The notes under the pieces are model-generated. The model was not told the origin of the DNA. It was given only the letters and a program-made list of their open reading frames with translations, and did no database searches. Below, in pieces: positions 13,356 to 23,440 of a DNA stretch of 64,000 nucleotides. How positions within the stretch are numbered: the first letter of the stretch is position 1; the number at the start of each line of letters is the position of its first letter. A program made the translations under genes and the position numbers. Source of the stretch: Leifsonia xyli subsp. xyli str. CTCB07 (GTDB lineage: Bacteria > Actinomycetota > Actinomycetes > Actinomycetales > Microbacteriaceae). The stretch covers positions 2,108,001 through 2,172,000 of the forward strand of contig NC_006087.1 in the NCBI RefSeq assembly GCF_000007665.1, in the 5' to 3' direction.

Positions 13356-13931
13356 CTAACCACTGTATTGGGTTACCAGGGACCGCCCTCTCACCGCTGT
13401 CGCCGGGCTGGGCGTCAGCGGCCCCACCGTCCGCCCTTCGCTAGCCGCGGCAGCCGCCACCCGCCGCTGCGCGGTCGAGACCTCCCGGTGGGCCCACGAG
13501 ATCAGGTTCGCCGCGTCGAACCGCCGACTGCACGCCCCGCAGGCCAGAGCGCGTGCCGGCTTGCGATACCGGTAGTGCGTGTGGCCGTTCGGGCAGGTGC
13601 CGACCCACGGAGCCAGGTCGTCCGCAATGGCCCCGCCGTGGAGGCGGTCGCCCTCGTAGCCGAGTTCGAGCGCGATCGCCCGCCAGCGGGGACCGTGACC
13701 GACGCGGGAGCCGGCGAGCGCGTGAGCGACCTCGTGGAGGAGGATCTGGTGGATCTCGTCGTCCTCGTACCGGGCAGCGAGATAGCGGGAGACCGTGATG
13801 CGTTCAGCGCTGTAGTTACAGAGGCCGGCACGGGTCTTGGCGTTATCGAAATCGAATGTCCAGACGGCCGGGTCGAGGTACAGGGCAATGAGGGCGTTCG
13901 CCCAGCGCCGGACACGATTGAGGTCGGCCAT
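13356..13931 (-). CDS. SprT-like zinc metalloprotease-domain protein
   Basis: The 191-residue protein has the HExxH zinc site His66-Glu67-x-x-His70 (LLHEVAHAL) and a following GHGPRWRAIALELG segment, characteristic of SprT-like domains related to SPRTN, the protease of DNA-protein crosslinks. A C-terminal zinc ribbon is visible (TCPNGHTHYRYRK, then ACGACSRRFD). Bacterial members are poorly characterised; a role in protein quality control or DNA-crosslink repair is inferred from the fold only. It is the first gene of a two-gene operon with the CGNR protein. Confidence 0.85.
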   Translation of the reverse strand: MADLNRVRRWANALIALYLDPAVWTFDFDNAKTRAGLCNYSAERITVSRYLAARYEDDEIHQILLHEVAHALAGSRVGHGPRWRAIALELGYEGDRLHGGAIADDLAPWVGTCPNGHTHYRYRKPARALACGACSRRFDAANLISWAHREVSTAQRRVAAAAASEGRTVGPLTPSPATAVRGRSLVTQYSG

Positions 13932-14024
13932 CAGCTCGCTCCGAAGGCTCGGATCGTGACAGACGAGCAGGTCATGCCAGGCATACTACGCGGCAGTGGC
14001 ACAGCGTTCCAGAGCCCCTGAACC

Positions 14025-14453
14025 TCACTCGCTCGCGCCAGCGGCGTCCTCGCCCCACTCGCGCTTCGACTCGGAGAAGCGCTGCACGACGGCCACCGCA
14101 GTAAGGGCGCCCTCGATCTCGGAGGGGGACGCGCCGAGTTTCTCCCGAAGGAAGACAGCCGCCTTCAGGTCGGCGAGAGCGTTCTCGTACTCCTCCAGAG
14201 CGAAGAAGGCCTTGCCCCGGGTCTGGATGGCGAACGCCTCCAAGGCTGTCCACTCCCGGCCGCGAGCCTCCTCCACGCACCCGGTCAGCTCGGCGACCGC
14301 CTCATCGCGCTTGCCCTGACACTGGTGGACCTGCGCCCGGCGCACGCGCGCGGCGAGCAGTTGCTCGCGGTCGCCGGTGAAACGGGCCTGACGGACAGCC
14401 TCGTTGCCGGTTTCGAGCGCTTCGTCCAGGCGGTCGAGCAGGCGAAGGAGCAC
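14025..14453 (-). CDS. Tetratricopeptide-repeat protein, start uncertain
   Basis: The 142 residues from GTG 14453 form TPR-like helical pairs (DEALETGNEAVRQARFTGDREQ, then LAARVRRAQVHQCQGKRDEAV, then LEEYENALADLKAAVFL). Conserved-looking sequence continues upstream in the same frame (TLNIILGYDPYTLRERVDLRAA, ending near 14578), yet no ATG, GTG or TTG occurs there. The natural start may be a rare codon such as CTG near 14576, or the start codon has mutated. Related actinobacterial proteins have no known function. Confidence 0.65.
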   Translation of the reverse strand: MLLRLLDRLDEALETGNEAVRQARFTGDREQLLAARVRRAQVHQCQGKRDEAVAELTGCVEEARGREWTALEAFAIQTRGKAFFALEEYENALADLKAAVFLREKLGASPSEIEGALTAVAVVQRFSESKREWGEDAAGASE

Positions 14454-14721
14454 CGTTTTCTCGTTGAGAGCGCTCAGACTGCGCAGGCTCCCGAGCTCGT
14501 CCAGACGCTCGCCGGCAGCGCGTAGATCGACGCGCTCGCGCAGAGTGTACGGATCGTATCCGAGGATGATGTTCAGGGTCGGCTCCCGGGTCGTGGACTC
14601 CCCCAGACTATCCGAGGGAGCGGCCGGGAAACCTCACTCCCGTGAGGCGACGACGGTCCGGACAGGCTCGGCGACGGCCGGGAAAGCCTCCGCCCCGCGC
14701 GATCGCCGAGCCACGCACGGG

Positions 14722-17700
14722 TCACGGGCGACGGCGGCGGTAGCGGAGGACAAGCGACGACCCCACGAGCACCAGCAGCACCGGCAGCACCGCGAGCAGC
14801 AGCCCACCCTGGGTGGAACCGGTGCTGGCCAGGCCGCTGACGGCCGGCCCCGCAGCGGCGGCCGGGTCCAGGCCCAGATCCGGGTCCGGGTCCGGGTCCG
14901 GCAGGAGCTGGGCCCCCGGCGGAACGACGAAGACGAGGGAGCACGCGGCATCCGGATCGTCGTCAGGGCGTGTCCGCCAGCGGCGGCTGCCACGGTCCAA
15001 CGGGCGGCACGGTCACCGTCACCGCGTTCACGGGGGAGCCCTCCTGCGGATGACGGAGCACCACCCGCAGATCGATCCGGTCGCCCGGGGCGAGATGCGC
15101 CACCGTCCAGGTGACGACGCCGTCCCCGAGCACACCGTCGCCGTCTGCCGAGACGAGGACCACTCCGGGGGCAGCGTGTCGGCCACCTCGAAATCGGTGG
15201 CGTCGAGGACACCGACATTGCCGACGGTGATCGTGTACGTCACGTCTTCGTTCATCCCGGCGACGCTCGTCGAGGCCGTCTTCGCGAGTGCGAGCCGGCC
15301 GTATTCGTAGGTGTTCGTCACGGTGACGCTCTGGGCGGGAGGAACAGCGCCGCCGACAGCGCCGCCAGCGATGCGGATCTCCGCCGCGCTCACCGAGCGG
15401 GCGGCCTCTCCGTACGAGCCGGGAGCCCCAGCCTCCGCGACCGTACAGTCCGCGCCGACCGGGATGCCGTCGAGACGAGCGGTGAACCCGGTGGCACGGG
15501 CGAGCGCCAGCCGGGCCGCGCCACCCAGCTCGACCGGCGTCCCGGCGACCGTGCAGACGACCTCCGCGGCGAATTCGTCCGGCGCTTCGGCAGCCGCGGC
15601 GCCCGTCAGGGCCTTGTCCACTCGCAGCGGTCCGGTCGCGAGGGCGACACCGGCCCTGATCGGCGCGCGGCGGATGCTGCCGCCTCCGGACAGAGAGACG
15701 CTCGCGCCGAACTGGTTCCAGGCAATCGGACGGGCCGCGGTGAGCGTCACGGGCGCGCCGTCCGGATGGCCTGCGTCGGCCGGACGGTCGACCGTGTGGA
15801 ATCGCACCGCTGCGCTCTCGCCGCTGCGCAGCGTACCCGCCGCCGTGCCGCGGAAGTCGAGCGTCACCTGCAGACCGGTGACCGCTGACCAGTCCCCCGC
15901 GAAAGCGGCGGCGGGAGTCCAGCCGAGGGGGTGCTGTGCGCAGGTCGGGTCAATCGGCCAGGCGGTCGTGCCCAGGGAGGTCTGACAGAACCCCGGGGCG
16001 GTGGTCACCGCCCCGGTCATCGCTGTTCCGGCGGGAGCGCCGGCCACGACGACACCCGACGCGCCATCGAACACCGGACGGAAATCCGAACCGCGTGTGC
16101 TCCCGGTCGCGAGCATCCTGTCGCCTGGGCCCGGCAGCGGGTCGACGAACACGAGCGAGTCGTAGCCGACGGTTCCGCTGTTGGTCGCGGCCAGACGCCA
16201 CTCGTCGGTGCCGCCGACGACAGTGTTGGCCACACACGGCTGGGCGTAATAGCCGTGGTCGTCTGCCACGCAGGGCAGCGCCGGATCGGAGACATTGACG
16301 GCGCCGGAGACCGGCCGGCCGACCACATCGCCCCGGACACCCTTGGTCGTGTACAGCGAGGGACCCGCTACCGGCTGCACATAGATTGGAGGAGCCGCAC
16401 TGACCGGCGTCGAGACCCGTGAGGACCCCCTGCCCGTTGCCCGAGGAATTGGCGCACGAGTCCAGGCTCTGAGCCGTCGCGACGACGAACCGGTTCGTGC
16501 TCGTGGCTGCGCCGCCCGCGACCGGTGTCAGGATGAGGCCGAGGACGGCTGTGAACCGCTCACCCGGCGACATCCGGACGCCGCCCTCCGGCCAGGTGAG
16601 CACCAGCTTCCCGGTTTCCGCATCGAACGACACCGCGGGGTCGGCGGAGAGGCTTCCGCCGAGGCTGGCCGAGAAGACCGGGGCCTCGCCGTCCCAGGCG
16701 AGGGAGGGCGGGAGCGAGCCGTCCGCCGCCACGATGTCGAGGAATCCCGTGCCCGTGTTCGCGAAGGTGAGCGTCCACGGCACGGAGTCCCCGACCGCGA
16801 CGACGTTCAGGTTGTTCTCGGGGGTCTTCGCCACATCGAGGGCGTGGGTGCCCGGGTCTAGGCGGATGACCGCGCTCGCGCTCGCGGCCCCGTCCGGGTA
16901 GACGACGAGGTCGTCCGTGCGGTGGGCGAGAGCGGTGACGGTGTTCTCGACCGAGCCGGGGAACGGAATGGCCGCCCCGTCCCGCGCGGTGTCGAGCAGC
17001 CGGACCGACAGCACCGCCCTCGCGGCGAAGCCCGCGGGGACGGCGCTGCGGCTCAGCAGTCCGCCGTCTGCGCGCAGGAACACGAAACGGATGCCGGTGA
17101 CGCTGTCCACCGCCACCGCCGCCGGCAGTGCGGCCGTCGGCACCGGAACGCCAAGGATCCAGGCCGGAGAGCCGTCTGTCTGCGCATCCACGCGCACCCG
17201 GTCCGCCCCGGCCGGGAGGGTCACGTCGGCGGCGGACAAGCCGGTGAGGGCGAAGCTGTTCCAGAACGCCGGATCGTCGTCGGTGATGGTCACCTGGTGG
17301 GCCGCGGCGGTCGCCGAGCCCGCAGTGGCCGTCAGGGTAACGGCGACGGGGGTGCGCCGGTCGCGTTCCAGGAGCAGACCGGGGGCGATGCTCTTCTCCG
17401 CAGTGACGTCGAGCCGGGCCCGGGTCAGCTCGACCGTCGCGTCCTTCGCGGCGTAAGGCAGGGAGCCCTGCCCCTTCGGGAACAGCACGGGGTCGTAGCT
17501 CTGAGCGAACGCTGCGTTCTCAATGAGTACGGCTGTGACGGGCGTCGCCGAGCTGCGCGCGGTCACCCGCACCCGCGTGTCCAGCGTCATCGTGAGCGGC
17601 TGTCCCGGCGCAATGGTCCCACCGGTGATGTCCGGCTCCGTTCCCCGATAGACCACGCTCACGCCGATGACATCGGCCAGCTCCTCCTCGGAGAGTTCCG

Positions 17701-20700
17701 CGGCCGCCCGCAGCGAGACGGCGGATGTGCTCGTCGACCCGTCTGCGGCCCGCTTCCAGAGCGTCACCCGGGAGGATTCCGCATCCACCGATTCCGGGGG
17801 AGAGACGAATCCGATCTTCGTCAGATCCAGCCGCTCGAACGGGCTGGACTCGCTGTGGACGGCGCCGACGAACGGATCGGCGTCCCAGCCGTCTGCGGCG
17901 GAGAGGCACGAGGTCTCGGCGCCGGCGGCGCCGCGGGCCGGGTCCGTGACGCGGAGGGGCGAGGCCCGCGAGGTCGCGGTGTTCTGCGCGGTGAGGGTGA
18001 AGCGATTGGCCGGATAGTCCCCGGGCGGCACATCTCCGTCGTTCGGCACGACGATGGCGGAGCGCTCACTCGTCTTCGTCAGGCTCACCGCGGGCGGCTG
18101 GTCGACCACCCCGATGCTGTCCGTGGCGGTCACAGGCCCCCGATCGCCGCCGCTCTGGACGCCGATCGCCATCGCCCGGTTCTCGATCGAGCCGGCCGAC
18201 TGCTCGGAGACCCACGGACGGAGGGGGTCGGCCGGCGACCGTCGCGATCCCGGAGCCGGCCGGAGGAGCGGCGGGGTCGTCGGCGACGCGGCGGGCGGCG
18301 TCATCCGGTTCGAACCGGAGCCGCAAACCCGTGGTGTCGGACGACTCGGCCGCGCTCAGCATGTACCCGGGGAAGCCCGCTGCGTCCTTCCAGCCGCCGG
18401 GTGGCGGCGGAACGGCCACCCAGGCTCCGCCCCGGAACAGCTCAACCGACGCGATGGTGTCCCACCTCAGCAGCGGGTCGGACGAGAACGGCAGCGGCGA
18501 GACCTTCACCAGGTCGAACGCCTGGAACACAGTGGACTCGGGATGGCCGGGCTCCGTCGCCGGGTCCGCGACCGTCACCGAGCCGAAGCCGGTCTCGGTC
18601 ACGCCCCACCCGAGCCGGGTGCCAGCCTGTTCGCCGGACTGCGACGGAAGAGAGCTGACATCCCCGCTCAAATCGGGCTTCGTCCAGGTCTTGCCGATGC
18701 CGAGACCCCCGGCGCCCGGCCCCGTCGCCGGTGCCGCCGCCGACCGGATCTTCGCCTCCGCCTCGGCGCTCACACGGGCGCCGGTCACGGTCTTCCCCGC
18801 GACCGCGCCGATGGTGCTGGCGACCGCACGATTCGTGTACGTCTCCGCACCGGCGTCCGCCGTGGAGGTGCTGCCGCTGCCGTCGCGGAGCGCCGGACGG
18901 GCCTGTGCGGTGATCGCGGGCCGCACGGTCGTGCCCTGCGGGAACCCGGCCGCGTCCTCGAACGTGAAGCGGAGCCCGACCACACCGTCCGGGAGCCGCT
19001 CGGCACGGTAGAGCGCAGCCTCGGCCGTGGCGTCCACCTCGTCCAGGGTCGTCCACGTGCTGCCGTCTGCCGTGTGCTCGACGAGCAGCGTCGAGCCGAA
19101 GAGCACCTGCGTGGGGGCGATCGCGAGAGGGTCGAACGCGTTGAAGAAGTCGCCGGGCACGCCGGGACGCCAGACATCCTCGATGACGATGCGGGTCGGA
19201 TCGACGAACGCGGAGTCGCTCGACGTGGTCGCCGGGAGCTGAACGCTCACCGTGCCGCCCGGACCCACCGGAACCGAAGGCGCGATCGACTTGCCCAGGG
19301 TCAGCTTGATGTCCGGAAAGAAAACGGTGAGCGGCGCGCTGGCCGTGCGGGTGGCGGAGCCCGCAGCATTGGTCCCCGTGACGGTGAGCGTATTGGCCGC
19401 GGAGGCTGGAGCGCCCTGCGGTGCGAAGTCGGCCGACGGTGCGATGCGGAACGAAGCGGAGGCGACGGCCCCGGCCACGATCTCGCCCGCGAAGACCGCC
19501 TCCAGCCCGGTGATGCGCTGCCCCTCTGGCACAGTGGGGAGGCCCGGGACCGCACCATCCGGGAACGGTGCGCTCTCGGTCGATCCGTCGGAGAAGTGCC
19601 ACACGATGCTGCCGGAGGTCGCTCCCTGCGGATAGGGGACACCCGCCGCGAAGCCGTCGAACGCCAGCTTGTCGCCGAAGTAGCCGAGGTCGCTCAGCCG
19701 GAGCGTGTCGAGCGGACCGTTGGACGCGTTCTTGCCAGAGACCGTCACGAGCGCCATTCCGCCGGCGGGAATGCGCGCCGGAACGATGGTCTTGCCCGGC
19801 GTGACGGCGATGTTCAGAGCCCCGATGGCGAACGGGGCCGTGGCGGTCGCGGTCTCGGGTGCCTGCCCGGCGACGGAGACGGTTCCCTCGATCCGGTTCG
19901 TCACACGCGCGCCGCCGACGAGGCCGGCCCCCGAGACGCGGTCGGTCGCCCGCTGGGCGACGGACCCGGCCGATCCGCCGGGGGCGAGCGCCGCGCCGTC
20001 CTCACCGGCGAAGGCGATGCGCAGACCCGCGACCTCCGCCTCCGCGACGCCCGGGGGGAGCTGGACGCTGCCGGCCGCCGTCTGCACACCGGTCTGCCAC
20101 GACCATTCGCCGGTCCCGGCGGCGCGCACATAGGCATCCACCCGGACGGTCGTGGCGCCCTGCGGCAGAGTGATGTCTCCGAAACCGGCGAAGTCGACGA
20201 GGGCGAATGGGTTGGCCGCCTCCAGAGCGCCCGCACCGTCCGCCGCCGCCTGCGGCTCTTGGAGCACGAGCGTCCCGGCGGGAACGTTCGATGTGTTCTG
20301 CGCGGAGAGCGCGATCGCCGAGACCTCACCCGGTCGGTGCTGCTGCTCCGCGGGCGTCCAGGTCTTGCCGACGGCGATGGCAACGGAGGCCGGGATATCG
20401 ACCGTGACCTCGGCCGAGCTGGAGACGGACGCCGCGATGCTGGAGGACGTGCCGATCGCGGTGTTGGTCACGGCGCGGCCGTTCGACGGCCACCCGGGCG
20501 TGAGCTCCTGCGGCGCCTTCAGCGTCACCGTGACGGTGAAGCTCTTGCCCGCGGCCAATCCGACGCCACCGGCCACCGGCTGAGTGAAACGGACCGAGAC
20601 CGCGCAAGCGGCGGTGACCTGAGTCGTGCAGCCGGAGAGGGACTGCCGATAGGAGCCTGCGGACGGGACCACGGCGACCCCCCGGATGGTGAAGCCCGCG

Positions 20701-21002
20701 AACTCAGCGGGCAGGGTGTCGGTGACCGCAGCGTCCACGCAATCGTGGTCATCGCACCCGATGGCGATCGAGTAGGTGAACTCGCTCCCGTTCGCGACCG
20801 TCAGCGCCTTCCCCGCGCCCACAATCTTCTCGATCGTGAGCGAGGACCCGGCAGCGACAGCCGCCGGGGCCACGACGAGACCGGCTCCGAAGAGCGCCGC
20901 TGCCGTCGCCGCGGCGACGGCAGCCCATCGGCGCACACCTCCTCGACGGCGAGTGGAGCGGCGGAACGTGTTGCGGACATGCTGACGGAAACGACGAAGC
21001 AA
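14722..21002 (-). pseudogene. Giant secreted surface protein with LASTG sorting signal, at least four frameshifts
   Basis: About 2090 codons form one former gene. The N-terminus has a basic stretch and hydrophobic signal core (RRWAAVAAATAAALFGAGL) ending near PAAVAAGS. Then come many DUF11/isopeptide-type beta-sandwich repeats marked by VGKTWTP, GLGIGKTWTK, LTLGKSIAP and LDVAKTPENN, a DUF5979-like module (RVDKALTGA ... CTVAG ... IPVGADCTVAE), and finally SGLASTGS, a hydrophobic helix and RYRRRRP, a cell-wall sorting signal. Frames change near 18235, 16390, 15165 and 14970. TTG 21002 is my best start. The protein would have formed a long stalk on the wall; it is now inactive unless these are sequence errors. 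The intact stretches are long, so decay is recent. Confidence 0.8.
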
Positions 21003-21102
21003 GAGGCTCTGTTTTCGGCTCGACGGAGGCTGGCTACGATCACAGAGGCATGTGGAGCACATCCTCGGGCACCGCTTCCCGACCCGACCGGGAACACCTG
21101 CG

Positions 21103-21335
21103 CTATACCTGTATATCTATGTGAAACTTTTCATCAAATGCTGAAATATCCACCACTTCTGGGGATCGGTGGATGACCCGGATGCCCGTCCACGAACAAG
21201 TGTACTTGTGTGTCGCTCTCGACCAGATACTCCGCGTTCGCGCTCTGCGGCGGGAAAGACCCGTTGCCCTCGATGCGGACCAGGTCCTCGACGGGAGCGT
21301 CGGCGATCACAGTGTCGTTCAGAACTGCTTTTCAT
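21103..21335 (-). pseudogene. DUF427-family protein remnant
   Basis: ATG 21335 reads MK, then after removing one A it continues AVLNDTVIADAPVEDLVRIEGN, the typical DUF427 opening. FPPQSANAEYLVESDTQ follows, and a second shift leads to YTCSWTG, matching the family YTCPWKG motif. The chain then diverges and stops at 21103-21105. The family is about 95 residues or more, so the C-terminal half is lost. Function of DUF427 is unknown. Confidence 0.7.
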
Positions 21336-21378
21336 GGGTTCGGCCCCGTGCCGCCGCCCAACGCTGCGCGTCCGCCGG

Positions 21379-21969
21379 TCATTCCTGCGCGGGACGGTCA
21401 TCGCGGGCGTGCGGCGCCCGCGCCTCGGCGACGGAACCAACGCGGCCGAGGGCGGCGATCTCGCCCGGCGCCCGCCCGGCGGCGATGAGCTCCTGACCGG
21501 AGACAGATGCGGTGAGCAGGTGCGCGACGGCGCCGCGGAGTCCGGCGAAGGCCGCTCAGGCGGCCGCGGCCTCGGGAGAGGAATCGTCGATGCCGAGGGC
21601 GGCGAGGGCGTCTACGACAGCTCCGGCGGCGAGGAGATCCTCGACCGCGAACCGCGGCGCGCCTGAGGGTGTGCCAGCACCCGCGGCGAAGACGGCGACC
21701 AGGCAGCGGCGACCGAGCCGGACCTGCTCATCGAGGACCGACCGGGCGACAGCGGGAGCGTCGGCGAGGGAGGCGGCGACAGTGAGAGGATGGCCCGCAA
21801 GAGGGCGCGCGACGGGGGCCTGCGCCGCGGAGGCGGCGGCCGGTGTCTCCAGCGCGTCCACCCACACCACGACGTCGGCGTCGGCGTCGACGGCAGCCAG
21901 GCCGTCCTCCCCCCAGTCGAAACGGACGTGGTATTTGCTCTGACGGTGCGCGGCGGGGATCTCGGTCAC
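21379..21969 (-). pseudogene. 2-phosphosulfolactate phosphatase-like (ComB) gene with in-frame stop
   Basis: GTG 21969 opens a frame of about 196 codons interrupted only by TGA at 21556-21558 (after SSPEAAAA, probably a former Cys codon TGC). The sequence KYHVRFDWGEDGLAAV, DADVVVWVDAL and LVAVFAAGAG resembles the ComB/2-phosphosulfolactate phosphatase fold as annotated in Microbacteriaceae; coenzyme M synthesis is not expected here, so the true substrate is unknown. The part after the stop (FAGLRGAVAHLLTASVSGQE) is conserved in character, so the mutation is recent. Confidence 0.6.
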
Positions 21970-22151
21970 CGGGTCATCGTAACCGGGTGGCACACGCCCG
22001 GCCCGATCTCGCTCACCCCGCCTCCGGCCGCATCTGCCGCCGGAGGCGGGCCGGACATCGCCGGAGGCGACCTGGCACACCTCGGCGTCGGCGATGCGCC
22101 CCACAGCGGTGCATGCAGGCGCTCCCCCCACCGGGCGAGGACACTGGACGG

Positions 22152-22697
22152 GTGAGAGTCTTCCTCAAGCTCATCCTCGACTGCGACCCCGACACCGCCT
22201 GGCGGGCGTTGCAGAGCCCGACCGCCTTTCGCGAAGTGGCGCTCCCGTGGCTGGACCTGCGATCCGCCGAGCCAGCCGGTTTCCCCGCGGTGTGGTCCCC
22301 GGGTGAGCGTCCGGGCGCTCGGAGCCGTCACCGTGGGCACACAGGTCGTCCGGCTCGACACGCTCCGCTCCGCAGACCCTCGCGAGTCTGAGACGCGCAT
22401 CCTGCGCGACAGCGGCGGGGGAGCGGCGGCATCCTCGCCGCGCTCCCCCGCCTCGATCACCGGATGGCGATCGCTCCCGACCCAGCGGTTCCCTCCGCTG
22501 ACGGCCGGCAGCGCACGCTCTACCGCGACCGCCTGATCGTGCGGGCGGGAGCGCTGACACCTGTGGTCTGGTACGGGCTGTGGGCGTTCTGGCAGTGGCG
22601 CGGGGGGCGCCTGCGCCGGCTCGCGCCAAACTGGGCATACGATCCGGGGACGGACCCGGCCCGGGTCACCGGCGAAGCGGAGGAGAGGCGATCGTGA
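22152..22697 (+). pseudogene. SRPBCC (START-like) family protein, two frameshifts
   Basis: GTG 22152 reads VRVFLKLILDCDPDTAWRAL, a typical opening of the SRPBCC ligand-binding fold. The frame is lost near 22305, where the next frame gives VSVRALGAVTVGTQVVRLD and TRILRDSGGG. A second shift near 22435 leads to LPRLDHRMAIAP, TLYRDRLIVRAGALTPVVW and the end at 22697. The three pieces together make a normal 180-residue member. The stop overlaps the GTG of the DUF1684 gene (GTGA), showing a former operon. Confidence 0.75.
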
Positions 22698-23383
22698 GGG
22701 GAGCCGAGAAGAGGGCGGCGGGCAGCGCGAGTCCCGCGGCAACGGCGGCGCACATAGCCGACTGTCGGCGGCGCGTTTTCGGGCTGTACGCGTCGGTGCG
22801 GCAACGGGCCGCGACCGACCCCGCCGCCGCGCACGCACACTGGGTCTCGTGCCGGAACGAGCTGCTCGCCTCACATCCCGCGTCGCCGCTGCTCGAGGCG
22901 GACCGGAAAGGGTTCACCGGGCTGCCGGTCGCGGCGTACGACCCCGGCTGGCGCTTCGAGCTGCCGGTGCTGGCCGCAGACGAGCCGCGGCGAATGGCGG
23001 TCGAGACCGGCACCGACGGCGTCATCCCGTTCGAGCTGCTCGGGACGGTCCGCGTGCCGCTGGCGGGGACGCTGGAGGTGTGGCGGCTCGCGTCCTACGG
23101 GGGCGGGCTGTTCGTTCCGGTGAAGGACGCGCTCGCCGGACACGGCGGCGGGACGTACGGCGGCGGCCGATACCTGATCGACACCATCAAAGGGGCGGAC
23201 CTCGGCCTCGGCTCGGCGGGGGACAGCCTCACGGCCGGCTCCGAGACGAGACTGGTGCTGGACTTCAATTTCGCCTACAACCCGTCCTGCGCGTACGATC
23301 CGGCCTGGGCGTGCCCGCTGGCGCAGGCAGGCAACACGCTTCCAGTCGAGGTGCCAGTCGGCGAGCGGTACCCGGGGACGTGA
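22694..23383 (+). CDS. DUF1684 family protein
   Basis: The 229-residue protein has the family signature blocks DPGWRFELPVLA, GGGLFVPVKDALAG, GTYGGGRYLIDTIKGAD and the C-terminal LDFNFAYNPSCAYDPAWACPL. No signal peptide is evident. Its function is unknown; the conserved Asn-Pro-Ser-Cys motif suggests a catalytic or metal site. GTG 22694 overlaps the stop of the broken SRPBCC gene by four bases, so translation was coupled and may now be weaker. Confidence 0.85.
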   Translation: MRGAEKRAAGSASPAATAAHIADCRRRVFGLYASVRQRAATDPAAAHAHWVSCRNELLASHPASPLLEADRKGFTGLPVAAYDPGWRFELPVLAADEPRRMAVETGTDGVIPFELLGTVRVPLAGTLEVWRLASYGGGLFVPVKDALAGHGGGTYGGGRYLIDTIKGADLGLGSAGDSLTAGSETRLVLDFNFAYNPSCAYDPAWACPLAQAGNTLPVEVPVGERYPGT

Positions 23384-23440
23384 GAACCGCGCCCGGCGGC
23401 CAGCGCGAACGCGACAACGCGCAGCGCGAGGCGGTCCGGG

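Noticed and set aside
12534..14021. 495-codon plus-strand frame over the CGNR and SprT genes
   Set aside because: Both minus-strand genes have diagnostic zinc motifs; the plus frame has none.
18054..21176. Long plus-strand frame opposite the giant surface protein
   Set aside because: Composition is Arg/Gly/Asp-rich without domains, and the minus strand gives clear signal, repeats and sorting motif.
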